This document shows positions 1-8,497 of a DNA stretch of 14,117 bases, in pieces; the first letter of the stretch is position 1, and each line of letters starts with the position of its first letter. The translations under genes were made by a program, and so were the position numbers. This DNA is from Oehlia diaphana (lineage: Eukaryota; Glomeromycota; Glomeromycetes; Glomerales; Glomeraceae), in contig QZLH01002773.1 of assembly GCA_003833135.1 (NCBI GenBank), positions 1-14,117 of the forward strand, read 5' to 3'. A model generated the notes under the pieces. The model was given only the letters and a program-made list of their open reading frames with translations. It had not been told where the DNA came from and searched no databases.

Positions 1-1
1 T

Positions 2-1138
2 CGGTTAAATATTCTCCCATTGGTTAAATGTTTATCTATACTCCATTTGATCCTTTATTCATCCAATCACGTGATTATCCTGATTCCAAGGGTTACAGCG
101 GAAAGAGACATATCAGCACAAGAAACGTGTCACCTACTTCTTGGCATTCCACTTTACCATTCAAGTCGACAGTACGTATCATTAAATATTAATGAGAAGG
201 CACCAAGGTGCGTTCGAGGTACAGGAAGCAGAGGAAACGTCGAAGATGGCACAACAATCAAAGAGAGTGCACGAACAACACGGTCACCTCTAAGAAAGTA
301 TTGGGATCGGGATGATCAATTTGAAAATTTTTCACTATATAGGTTATATCTAACACACAAATACACAAACGGGAAGTGGGTAAAATGCAAGAAAGAAAAT
401 GTAATTAGAATTTTGCCTCGACCATCAGGATTGCGTAATGGAGATCAATGGGCGGAATTCTGCCGTGTCAAGGTCATACTTCACGTGCCACACCGAAGCA
501 TCGAAGAATTAAACGGAGATGACGACATACCATGGTCAACAATTTATGAACAACACATTGATACAATCAATTCCGATCCAATCGACGTGCTTGGACAAGC
601 ATTCGATGAAGAACCTGAAATTAGTGAAGAAGAAAGTTATGATGAAATTGAAGAAGAGGAGGAAGATGAGGAATACCGTTATGATTGGATGCATTTAGCG
701 GAGATGGGTCCAAACGTGCGCATACAAAGTGATACTGACCTGGGAACACGAGATATTAACCGGAATCACAATTGGACCAATGATGCACAACAACATTATT
801 CAGAGGAGTCGATAGCGAATGCAAGTGATTTTGTGCGACAAGTTGCAAGCAACAACAATAACATAATTATTAGTGGAAGAGATAATGGGATAGAGTATCA
901 GAATCTGAACGAAAAGCAAAAAAAAATCTTTGAGTTTGTGGCGGGGTTAACGTTCGTAGCGTTGTCACGAGTTCGGTCGCTAAACGATATATGTCTTAAA
1001 CAGTTTAGCTTTGATAGGATTCAGCGTTTAAAAGAAGGCATAAGACTTCAAGAAAGGAAAGCCGAAGAGAAAAGGTTGCGTTTATTTATAANAAAACAAA
1101 TATTTATTTTAGTTTACAGTGTACTTTATTTCGTATAG
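2..1138 (+). pseudogene. Helitron Pif1-like helicase, C-terminal part, internally deleted
   Basis: The frame is open to the left window edge. No ATG sets its start, and the first in-frame TTG at 20 is not a credible start. Near its N end it has ERDISAQETCHLLLGIPLYH, a block typical of the Rep-helicase linker of fungal Helitron proteins. An acidic stretch (about residues 199-222, counting from 20) follows. At residue 296 comes LNEKQKKIFEFV, the usual entry to a Pif1 helicase domain. It passes at once into AGLTFVALSRVRSL, the motif VI region at the end of that domain, and then CLKQFSFDRIQRL. The Walker A and B motifs and everything between are absent with the frame kept, so the product cannot be an active ATPase. 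One ambiguous base (N, 1092) lies in an ANA codon and cannot make a stop. The frame ends at TAG 1136-1138. Confidence 0.8.
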
Positions 1139-1460
1139 TTAGAAATATACAAATACGTTTATTTTTTAAAACAATAAAAACTATTTAATAAGAGTTCACT
1201 TCTTTACAAAGAAATAAAATTAAAAAGTGAAAAGAAAAAGCGGTGTAACTGATGTAAATTCTAAATTTTTTTTTTGTTCGAAAGTAATATATGTTAAAGT
1301 GTACAGGTTAAAATTAGTAGATCATCACATGGTCAATTAACCGATCGTGTAATATAAGAACCAATTAAACGTCAACTCTGAGATCAAGCTGACGGACAAC
1401 GGGATATTTTGTACCACCGGGTCTAGAACATATAGAGTCCTTCGCTACGCTCCGGACTAA
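1139..1460 (+). other. Helitron 3' untranslated and terminal region
   Basis: No coding frame of note. The first 200 bases are very A/T-rich with several AATAAA-like hexamers around 1173 and 1213. The last 100 bases become more GC-balanced and end in the terminal hairpin. A change in composition near the 3' terminus fits Helitron ends. Confidence 0.55.
1436..1458 (+). repeat. Helitron 3' terminal hairpin
   Basis: AGTCC (1436-1440) pairs with GGACT (1454-1458) around a 13-base loop TTCGCTACGCTCC. CTAA|T overlaps its right edge (1457-1461) and occurs again at 1467-1471. Helitrons carry such a hairpin just inside the 3' end as part of the transposition terminator. The stem is only 5 bp, so position and context carry most of the weight. 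Confidence 0.6.
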
Positions 1461-1906
1461 TAATTTCTAATTTTAGCAGAAACAAGTACATTACTTTGTG
1501 CTGACTCAGTTTTAGACTCCATATTAATTAGGGAAGAACGGAATTTTTCTATTATAGATTTACCATATAAATTCGCAAATGTTAATTCATAAATAATATT
1601 TGTAAATATAATTCTATAAAATTATCAAAATACCTCGTGATGGTACTGGATCAGGAAAAATATCAATGGGCATTCTAATAGGATAACGTATTTTGTAAGT
1701 AGCTTGATTACATTTTTTTATTTAAAAAAAAACTATAATAAGTTAGCATTAAACAAATTCTTCTTTGATGTTATCGTTATCACCTGAAAAGAGTATGCTC
1801 TTTCTTGACAATGAGTTTCAATAAATTCTACCAGAGTCTTGTGTTTACGCATTTGTTGTTGTGTTGTTTCATTATTAGTCAATGCGGGATCAATTCAAAG
1901 TATATT

Positions 1907-1978
1907 CTTTAAGAAATGAATAATAGAATATTAAAATAATAATACATATATCTTTATAAATTATAAAAGAAAATTTAC
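1907..1978 (-). other. probable intron near the 3' end of the DDE pseudogene (72 nt)
   Basis: The minus strand reads GAG|GTAAATTTTC at the left boundary and TTTCTTAAAG at the acceptor. It joins the acidic DLEINEIFE segment to the IDPALTNNETTQQQ segment. The acceptor is AAG rather than TAG, so it is less certain than the intron at 3440. Confidence 0.5.
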
Positions 1979-3439
1979 CTCAAATATTTCATTAATTTCC
2001 AAGTCTGATGCAGGCTCATCAGTTTCAAATGTTTCATTTTCCAAATAAATATTCTGTACGTTCACGAAGTAATTCTTGAATTGTTGTAATGCATTTTCGT
2101 GATTCTGCTTTTAAGTTCGGATTATCTTTTGATTTTTCACGTATATCTTCTAATGTTTTTAAAGTTTCAAACTCATCTTCAAGTTCGTCTCTTTCTATAG
2201 CAGCACCTTGTAGTTCATAATTAATAACGCTCATAATTCTTTCATCAGCATTACACCAACTGTGATATGGAGCTGTTTTAACTGCAATTAACATATCAAA
2301 ATCACCTGCTAAAAATACATATTAAAGCTACTTAAACGGATCCAAAGATACATTTGTGGTCAGGACCTTCCTCAGTGTAAAGTGATAAAATTGAAGGTAA
2401 AGGTTGATTTTTATATTCCCGATTCACAAGGTTAAAAAATTCTGTTGAAATGTTTAAAGCACTACTTGGCTGAAAAACTGTATCCTTATAATATACATAC
2501 ATTTTCCCATCTGGTATATTAACAAATAGTGTAACAAGATGGAGTTAATGATAACCTGGTAAAGTCATCATGATCGGCTGCAGTACATCTGTTGTCAAAG
2601 TTTATTTTATTATGAACACCTGTAGATACAGGTACACCCTCACCAATTGGTACCTTATATTTATCGTCTGCTGAGATAAAACAGGCATAATCTCGATATT
2701 TGATATTAAATTCACGTTCATACTTAAATATAGTGCGGCGGTAATGCTCATCTTCACTAGATTTTCGTAATAATCGGGATTGCACTTTATATTTTACATT
2801 AAAACATCCTGTATAATGCATAGCTTTGGTAGCATATGCATTTAGATAGCGCAAAATTCAATCTTATCCATTCTTCTGATGGTAATGTATCATCATCAGG
2901 CAGAGGTGGCCCTTGGTATTTCGTATTTAAAAGAGCATTAACTCTATCTCGTAACTCCCAAATATATATAGCATATGGAATATACAAAACAGTATCTGCT
3001 CGGCGTTCATTAATAATGCTAGAAATAGATAAATATAATATTAACATTTGATCATGAATTGTATAATACAAAAATGCATTTATAATTACTTCATTAAAAT
3101 ATTCATCAAGTTCATTCCAAAATATATCAAATTTCGATCCTTTAAATCCGTCATTAGTTCTAAAATAAATTATTATTGAAGGGTCCTCTAATAACATCAT
3201 AAGACGCAGTCTTTCTTCTATCTCTTTACTTATTTGATCATTTGCCAATGAAGCATCGCCAGTTAAATCACGACACAACATACATTTTTTCTCATCTGTC
3301 TAGTACAATATATTATATAATATCATTTATACGAGTAATCATCTGTACTTTAAGAGTTTCATAATATTCACTAGTTACTTCAGTATCAGGTGCTCTCCAT
3401 ATAAACTTAAGAGTTCTAAGATAATTTCCATGTAAATGC

Positions 3440-3505
3440 CTAGAATAAATACAGATATTTCAATAAAATAATTCTTATTTAAAGATAGAATTACTAAAAA
3501 CTTAC
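3440..3505 (-). other. spliceosomal intron in the DDE pseudogene (66 nt)
   Basis: Read on the minus strand, GTAAGTTTTTAG starts the intron and TTTATTCTAG ends it. Removing it joins ...PAGLYR to HLHGNYLRTL in frame, with the arginine codon split CG|G. This is the clearest intron in this gene. Confidence 0.8.
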
Positions 3506-4308
3506 CGATACAATCCTGCAGGTACAGACAATTGAATATCTCGGATAAAATTATGGTTTTTTATAGGATCGTTTGGTACATACTGATTAAGATCAAAAAA
3601 TCAAATCATTCTTTATTCTTAAGACCAGAATCTAGTTCAGAGTATCTCATATCAATTTCTCCAATACGTTTAGAAATAAGACGAATATTACAATCGGAAG
3701 TTGGCTCGCGCGCTGAACGTTTACTTTCATGAATACGTTTCATATTATTATTAGTTTCAAGATGATCACTATATTTTTCATTATTGATGTAAATCAAAAC
3801 CATCTGATACTACTTCTTGCCAAGAAGCTTTGGATGCTCATGATTCAGCTAAAGAAAGTTCTGTAGAATTAGCTAAATGAAAAAGTTCTAAGCGTGCAAG
3901 CGTTCTTTTTCTTCATTTTTTTGTAGTATTCATTATAGACACCATCTTGCTGATGGAAGAGAGTTAAATAACGAAGGAAGGTGACATCGTCTTGAACGCA
4001 ATTTTTCCAAATGTGGATCAATATTCCAGATAGCCTTAGTTAAACACTCAACAAATCATGTTCCATAGATAAGATTATCACTACTGTACCAACCGACATT
4101 TTTATTTTGTAAAAGTTGACTAATATGATTATATAACAATATATTACGTGTATTACGCGTATCTTCTGGAAATTGAAGTCTGGAATCCATTAGCCTTTAA
4201 GTAATTTCCAGAAGTTAATGAGTCAAATAAACTCTTTTACTATAAAAAACATGTTTATACAATGCTGCGCGATAAAAATTCATTAAAGATCAGAAGATCA
4301 ATAAAAAA

Positions 4309-4318
4309 ATCACGTGAT
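4309..4318. promoter_or_regulatory. ATCACGTGAT palindrome (E-box type)
   Basis: A perfect 10-base palindrome with a CACGTG core. It matches the RTCACGTG class of sites bound by bHLH factors of the Cbf1 type in fungi. The same 10-mer occurs at 66-75 and 8803-8812. A regulatory role is inference only. Confidence 0.35.
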
Positions 4319-4331
4319 ATTTAAATTTTTT

Positions 4332-4354
4332 GGGCGGTACGGCGGTACCGGCGC
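4332..4354. repeat. GC-rich box with internal GGTAC repeats
   Basis: Twenty-three bases of about 80% G+C in a surrounding of about 70% A+T. It contains GCGGTAC twice in tandem (4334-4348) and the palindrome CGGTACCG. It may be a relic of a transposon subterminal repeat, since the hAT element to its right also uses GTAC words. No function can be assigned. Confidence 0.4.
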
Positions 4355-4479
4355 TTAAATCTCTGTTGTATGAAGATCACACAAAGCCACATTGGTAAAT
4401 AATAAATACAAATCGTATTATTCATTTTTTCCACGTACTGATAAATTACTTTTTTTTACTATTTTTTTTCGAGTGAATT

Positions 4480-4620
4480 ATGCGTCCAATCAAGAGTCCA
4501 TCAAGAGTCTATCTTATTAGTCACGATGTATTCAGAAAGGTTTATAAAGATACATCCCCCAGAAACTTTGAATTCAACATAGTTCAAACTATTAAATTCG
4601 TTTCTAATGTCTTCCTCTAA
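4480..4620 (+). CDS. small open frame, 46 codons, not recognised
   Basis: ATG at 4480 to TAA at 4618-4620, beginning MRPIKSPSRVYLISHDVF. It is mildly basic, with no signal peptide, membrane segment or motif that I recognise. It lies between two dead transposons and could be chance or a host remnant. Its codon use is not as extremely A/T-rich as the spacer, which is the only reason to list it. Confidence 0.15.
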   Translation: MRPIKSPSRVYLISHDVFRKVYKDTSPRNFEFNIVQTIKFVSNVFL

Positions 4621-4643
4621 AATCATTCATCTCTCTAACTATC

Positions 4644-4808
4644 TAGTACAGAGTTGTGGTAGTACACTTGTACGAGTAAAATTCTAGTACAAGTACAGTA
4701 TTCAGACTAGTACAGCCTGTACTTAGTACAAGTGGTACTCGTACACATCAAAGTGGTAGTACACTTGTACGAACTAAAATTTAGTACAAAATCGTACAAT
4801 CGTACAAT
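4644..4808. repeat. left subterminal repeat cluster, 15 GTAC words
   Basis: GTAC occurs 15 times in about 165 bases, mostly as TAGTACA, TTGTAC or TCGTAC. GTGGTAGTACACTTGTACGA is present twice without mismatch (4656-4675 and 4753-4772, 97 bases apart). Known for hAT elements: the BED finger of the transposase binds clustered short subterminal motifs. Position immediately upstream of the transposase gene fits that role. Confidence 0.7.
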
Positions 4809-4887
4809 TTTGATAATCATTTTTTTTTTGAACGCGAACACGAAAAACAAATTTTTTTTTATTTCCTAAATAATTTTTCGCCCACCT

Positions 4888-4895
4888 TATAAATA
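4888..4895 (+). promoter_or_regulatory. TATA-like box before the hAT gene
   Basis: TATAAATA lies only five bases before the ATG at 4901. This is very close for a TATA box serving that ATG, so either transcription starts inside the first exon or the match is chance in AT-rich sequence. Confidence 0.25.
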
Positions 4896-5147
4896 GTATA
4901 ATGGTAGAAAGCTTGAAGAAATATATTGTTTCAACAAAGTTAAAAAGTGGTGCTACTAATAAATTATGCTATTGTAGAGCGTGTTTTAATAAACTTGGCG
5001 AAAATCATCCTGAATTAAAAACAATAGTAGATAAAACTGACAGAATTTTAAAACATTTCAAAAACTGTCAAAACTTTCAAGATTTATATAGTCAACAGGA
5101 AAAGGACGAAGTATTTTCAATTAATAAACAAGAAAATACAATCTTAG

Positions 5148-5225
5148 GTAAACGAACATGTGAGTACTTTATTATTACTGCTGTATTAATAAAAAAAATA
5201 GTATTTTAACATATTCTTTTAATAG
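5148..5225 (+). other. hAT gene intron 1 (78 nt)
   Basis: CTTAG|GTAAAC to TTTTAATAG. Splicing joins phase 1 halves G|TA and keeps the frame from QENTIL into NDYNSTLDSQ. Confidence 0.75.
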
Positions 5226-5832
5226 TAAATGATTATAATTCAACTCTTGATTCACAAGTTCAATCTTTTGAACGAAGAGAATCATTTTCTTCACGCTCCT
5301 CATTAACTTCTTTGCCTTCTCAATGGTCAAATTATGGACCTATGGATTCACATGTTACACGATCTCTTTCAAGTACAGATAAGGCAAAATTTCATCTATA
5401 TCTATTACAGGTTACTATTTCTTGTGGATTTCCATTATCTTGGATAAATAATCCGGAAGTTATTGAATTATTTAGATTTCTTAATCCACAAATTAAACTA
5501 CCAGACCGAAAAACATTATCAAATGAAATTTTAGATGATGCAGTTAAAGAATTTGATTTTAAGATGTTAGAAAAATTGGCATTAGATAGAATAGGAATTA
5601 CTCTTTCCTTTGATGGTTGGACAAACGTTCGTGAACAAGAATTAATGGGAACAGTACTTACATCATCTGATGGACAACCATACATTTGGAAAGCTTGTGA
5701 TATAAGTAGCGAAAGAGTAACAAATATTGAAGTTAGATCTAAAGTGGAGGAAATGATATCTGAATTAGATAAACTCAAAATTCCTCTTCTAGCCATCGTT
5801 ACAGATAGTGCGCCTGCTTACAGTGCAGCAAG

Positions 5833-5910
5833 GTAAATAAAATTATTATTTCTTTATATGATTAATTTAATTATATTTTAATTAATTATGAGTTTATTTT
5901 TTAACTTTAG
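5833..5910 (+). other. hAT gene intron 2 (78 nt)
   Basis: GCAAG|GTAAAT to TTTTAACTTTAG. Splicing joins APAYSAAR to KRLQTQYRNI in frame, between the second aspartate and the C..H motif. Confidence 0.85.
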
Positions 5911-6211
5911 AAAAAGACTTCAAACTCAATATCGTAATATTGTATTTTTACCTTGTTATGCCCATCAAATTAATTTGTGTGTAGGCGAAATCTTTAAAGT
6001 TTCATCTGAATTCAAAACTACGTCACAACAAGCTTTAAAATTAGCTGTTTATTTCAAAAATGCAAATAATAAATATTTTATTGGTAAACTCCGAGATATT
6101 CAAATGGAAATATATGGAAAATGTATTCAACCAGCAGTTTCAGATGACACAAGATGGAATAGCTACTTCAATTGCTGTAAAAGTTTAAATATCACCAAAA
6201 ATGCATTACAG

Positions 6212-6297
6212 GTATTTAATTAATTTATGATTTAATTCTAATTACAATATTATAATTTTATACTAATATAATTTGACATTTTTTATATTATAATTAG
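6212..6297 (+). other. hAT gene intron 3 (86 nt)
   Basis: ATTACAG|GTATTT to ATTATAATTAG, phase 0. It joins KNALQ to SLVTKFEPP. Confidence 0.75.
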
Positions 6298-6979
6298 TCT
6301 TTAGTTACAAAATTTGAACCTCCAGCTTTTACAACTAGGAGACAACCAACAGATCTTCCACATGAAATTTATAATATAATTATAAATAGAGGTTTTTTGA
6401 AAATCATTAGCAAAATTAGAACAATTTTTAATTCCTTATTGCGCCATCCTTAATATTTTACAAACTGATAAAGCACGATTATTTGAAGTCTTATACGGAT
6501 TTGCTTATCTTTATCAATTCTGGCAAAAATATCCCAATAGTAATATGGCCAATGGAATTCTAATTAAACTAGAAAGAAGATGGGAATTGTGGGAGTAACT
6601 TCTCCTTATTCTCTCTTGGCTTCTTCATCCAGCTTATAAATTAAAATTTTTTACATCTCCATCAAGATCATAGATCAGCTATTTACATATGGGTAAATGG
6701 TTAATTTATTATTACAAAGCTTGGACTGGAAAAGAACCTGTGTCTATTCTTAAAGAATTTAATGAATTTTTACAAGGAATTAAATATCTTTTTGATGATG
6801 AATCTGTTGCTCAATTTGATAATAAAATTTATAAATATTGGTGTTAGGTTCGAAATGCTTATCCAGAAATAGGAACTGTAGCAGCACATATTTTTGGAAT
6901 TTGTGTTAAGGCTGCATCAGTTGAACGATTGTGAAGTAGTATGGGTTTTTTTCATGCAAAAACAAGAAATCGATTAAAG

Positions 6980-7064
6980 GTAATAAATAATTCTATATTT
7001 AGTTGTTAGATTAAAGTTTTCTTGTATTATTAAATTTAATCAAATAATTCATTGTATTAAATAG
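6980..7064 (+). other. hAT gene intron 4 (85 nt)
   Basis: GATTAAAG|GTAATA to GTATTAAATAG, phase 0. It joins KTRNRLK to FSRVLNIAKLRAD. The dimerisation domain continues across it. Confidence 0.8.
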
Positions 7065-7367
7065 TTTTCTCGAGTATTAAATATAGCTAAGTTGCGAGCT
7101 GATATCACTTATAAACGGCATAAACAAGAATCTGAATTTTTAAAATTAACTATGGATAATAATGAATTAGAACAACATATAAATTTAGATGAACAAGATA
7201 AGGAAACTGAACCCAAAAATAATAATAATAGAGATAATGTAAATTGTAAAATTGAAGAAAGTAATGAAGATATGGATGATGAAGAGTTTAATATAGAAAA
7301 GAAATTTCAAAATCAAATAGACCGATCTTTAGAAATAGATGGTAATACAGATAAGGATAATCATCAG

Positions 7368-7494
7368 TCCTACCGGTCCTACTTGGTCCTGGACCAGTCA
7401 GTTCCAGGACTTGTAAAACCAGACCGCAGTCTTGCATTTTTTTGTGGTGCAGTAGGACCAGTCCTGAGGACTGACCAGTTCTCATACCGGTCTT
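7368..7494. repeat. right subterminal repeat cluster, GGTCC/GGACC words
   Basis: AGTCC, GGTCC, AGGAC and GACC words recur on both strands about a dozen times, including GGTCCTGGACC and the hairpin AGTCC-TGA-GGACT. It sits at the 3' end of the hAT gene, whose frame reads through it. It is probably the transposase-binding region of a right end, but the motif differs from the GTAC motif on the left. Confidence 0.6.
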
Positions 7495-7520
7495 CATATA
7501 ATAAACGATTTTTATATTGA

Positions 7521-7624
7521 ATAAACCTATTAATCTGATAAAAGTCTTTATAAAATAATATAAAGACCGGCCATTTCCAAACAATAAATAATGACAATCA
7601 CTCTTCCCACTTGTAAAGTTGCTT
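7521..7624. other. short AT-rich spacer
   Basis: No gene. AAGACCGG at 7563-7570 is the inverse of CCGGTCTT at 7487-7494, so the hAT right end may reach about 7570. Confidence 0.4.
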
Positions 7625-8329
7625 GTCAAAACGCTAAAACTCTGAAACTCCAAAAAAGCGATTAAATGGAATATCTCGTCATCTAGTGATCGTAAAAGGA
7701 TGATACCACCACCATTTGAATCATCTCAGCGAGACGCATCGAATGGTGACTAAATTATGTTTCTAAGATCGATATATAGTCAGTAATTATTGAATATATT
7801 ATCAAACAGTTTTGCCAACGTAAGATTTTTTCTATTGATTATAAAATCATAATTTTGATACCATTCGATACACCGCAGTAAGACGATTTGAATGGTGGTA
7901 AAATCATCCTTTTATAATCACTGAATGGCGAGATATTGTGTTTTGAAGTATTTTTTCTCAAAGCTTTAAATTTTTGAAACTAGGAACTTCAGAAATTTCA
8001 AAAAAAACTTTAAAATGTAATATCTTACCATCTAGTGGTTATAAAAGGATGAATTTACTGCCATTTGAATCATCTACTGAGACGTGTCAAATGGTATCAA
8101 AATCATGATTTTAGAATTGATAAAAAAAATTTTACGTCAGCAAAACTATTTGATAATAAATTCAATAATTGTCAGTTATCTATCGATCCTGGAAATATGA
8201 TATAGCCACCATTCGACGCATCTTACTGTGATGATTCGAATGGTAGTAGTTTCATCCTTTTATGATCACTGGATGACGAGATATTCTGCTTAAACGCTTT
8301 TTTTAAGTTGAGAGTTTCAGTGTTTTGAC
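7625..8329. mobile_element. non-coding foldback element, nested palindrome (705 bp)
   Basis: The left arm begins GTCAAAACGCT and the right arm ends with its near-inverse, AGTGTTTTGAC. The arms mirror each other across a centre near 7977, with scattered mismatches along about 350 bases each. Each arm is itself an inverted pair of an ~80 bp unit: 7669-7748 (+), 7861-7938 (-), 8018-8095 (+), 8208-8286 (-). The unit core is ATATCTCGTCATCTAGTGAT, then AAAAGGATGA, then CATTTGAATCATC and GAGACG. There is no open frame and no clear target duplication at either end. It resembles a foldback or MITE-type non-autonomous element; the superfamily is unknown. Confidence 0.7.
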
Positions 8330-8450
8330 CCATTATATTCTTTCAAAAAAAATTTTCTAATGCTAATTTATTAATTTTTAAGATTATTTATTCATTCTGA
8401 AATTTAGTAATTTATTCATTTTTTATAAATGTTAATTTATTTTTAATAAA
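8330..8450. other. AT-rich spacer between two elements
   Basis: About 120 bases, over 85% A+T, with repeated TTTATTCATT words. No gene or site is supported. Confidence 0.5.
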
Positions 8451-8497
8451 TTACTTTACTGGGTAAGCCAATTTTTTTAAGATATTATAAAAATGTT
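8451..8497 (+). repeat. left terminal inverted repeat of the 3.35 kb element
   Basis: Starts TTACTTTACTGGGTAAG and matches the inverse of 11757-11803 at about 37 of 47 positions, best in ACTGG..AAG and AATTTTTT.AAGATAT. Confidence 0.5.

Larger units (their letters stand above)
1..1460 (+). mobile_element. 3' portion of a Helitron (left part outside window)
   Basis: The segment holds a C-terminal Helitron helicase frame on the + strand, followed by about 320 bases of 3' sequence and a terminal hairpin next to CTAA followed by T. Known for Helitrons: rolling-circle elements without terminal inverted repeats or target duplications, inserting between A and T, with a 3' hairpin and a CTRR end. 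The right boundary at 1460/1461 is chosen because minus-strand coding sequence of the neighbouring DDE pseudogene runs up to that base. A second CTAA|T at 1467-1471 is the alternative. The left end and the Rep domain lie outside the window. Confidence 0.75.
1461..4190 (-). pseudogene. decayed DDE/RNase H-like transposase-type gene, uncharacterised family
   Basis: Pieces in shifting frames line up collinearly on the minus strand, from an ATG at 4190 to the Helitron junction. In order: MDSRLQFPEDTRNTR (4190 on); SDNLIYG and FVECLTKAIWNIDPHLEK (about 4080-4000); ARLELFHLANSTELSLAES; EPTSDCNIRLISKRIGEID; QLSVPAGLYR; intron 3440-3505; HLHGNYLRTLKFIWRAP; DEKKCMLCRDLTGDASL (3281 frame); EEWIRLNF; HYTGCFNVKYKV; YKVPIGEGVPVSTGVHNK; KDTVFQPSSAL; EEGPDHK; FDMLIAVKTAPYHSW; ERIMS; then an acidic tail, KHKTLVEFIETHC and YPIRMPIDIFPDPVPSR. 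From memory, a recurrent uncharacterised family in Glomeromycotina and some invertebrates carries TDGGPDH and APYHSW...ERIMS, which look like the second D and the E of a DDE fold. At least six frameshifts and several stops (4056, 3838, 3781, 3606, about 2333, 1895) make it dead. The C-terminus is cut off at the Helitron. Confidence 0.7.
4191..4648. other. spacer between the DDE pseudogene and the hAT element
   Basis: About 460 bases without a recognisable gene. It holds an ATCACGTGAT palindrome (4309-4318), a GC-rich box (4332-4354), T-runs, and a 46-codon open frame at 4480-4620. A piece in another minus-strand frame just above 4190 (FDSLTSGNYLKANG, about 4200-4240) may be a further frameshifted scrap of the DDE gene. 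Confidence 0.5.
4649..7494 (+). mobile_element. hAT-superfamily DNA transposon, degenerate
   Basis: The transposase pseudogene is flanked by short-repeat clusters on both sides. CAGAGTTGTGG at 4649-4659 looks like a hAT terminal inverted repeat start (CAG.G.TG), with ATCTAGTA before it as the would-be 8 bp target copy. No matching end and no second ATCTAGTA copy were found on the right. The right limit given is the end of the GGTCC-type repeat cluster and is uncertain; AACTCTG at 7640-7646 is a weak alternative terminus. Confidence 0.6.
4901..7520 (+). pseudogene. hAT transposase (BED finger, DUF659-type), five exons, disrupted
   Basis: Exon 1 (4901-5147) encodes a BED-like finger: LCYCRAC, then LKHFKNC. 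Exon 2 (5226-5832) carries the first catalytic aspartate in ITLSFDGWTN and the second in AIVTDSAPAYSAA. Exon 3 (5911-6211) has LPCYAHQINLC, the conserved C..H motif of hAT enzymes. Exon 4 (6298-6979) runs from SLVTKFEPP through LNILQTDKARLFEVLYGFAY to the dimerisation segment AASVERL*SSMGFFHAKTRN, which holds the presumed catalytic glutamate. Exon 5 (7065-7520) gives a hydrophilic, acidic tail that reads out into the right repeat cluster. Four introns join in frame. Defects: a one-base shift near 6400 (GFLK to SLAKLEQFL), TAA 6596, TAG 6671, TAG 6845, TGA 6932. The last replaces the usual tryptophan. The enzyme is dead, though motifs are well kept, so decay is recent. Confidence 0.85.

Noticed and set aside
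1092..1092. Ambiguous base N as a hidden frame break in the helicase
   Set aside because: The codon is ANA; no choice of base gives a stop, so it is only an assembly ambiguity.
2836..3051. Open frame on the + strand opposite the DDE pseudogene
   Set aside because: It mirrors the minus-strand frame that carries recognisable family blocks, and shows no motif of its own.
5392..5796. 134-codon minus-strand frame opposite hAT exon 2
   Set aside because: The + strand holds the hAT catalytic motifs here; the reverse frame is its shadow.
7640..7646. AACTCTG as the right TIR of the hAT element
   Set aside because: Only seven bases match the inverted CAGAGTT, the following bases are not ATCTAGTA, and it lies within the foldback arm, whose mirror copy explains it.
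7288..7653. Minus-strand frames across the right hAT repeat cluster
   Set aside because: They arise from GGTCC/GGACC repeats, which are open in several frames; no protein family is recognisable.
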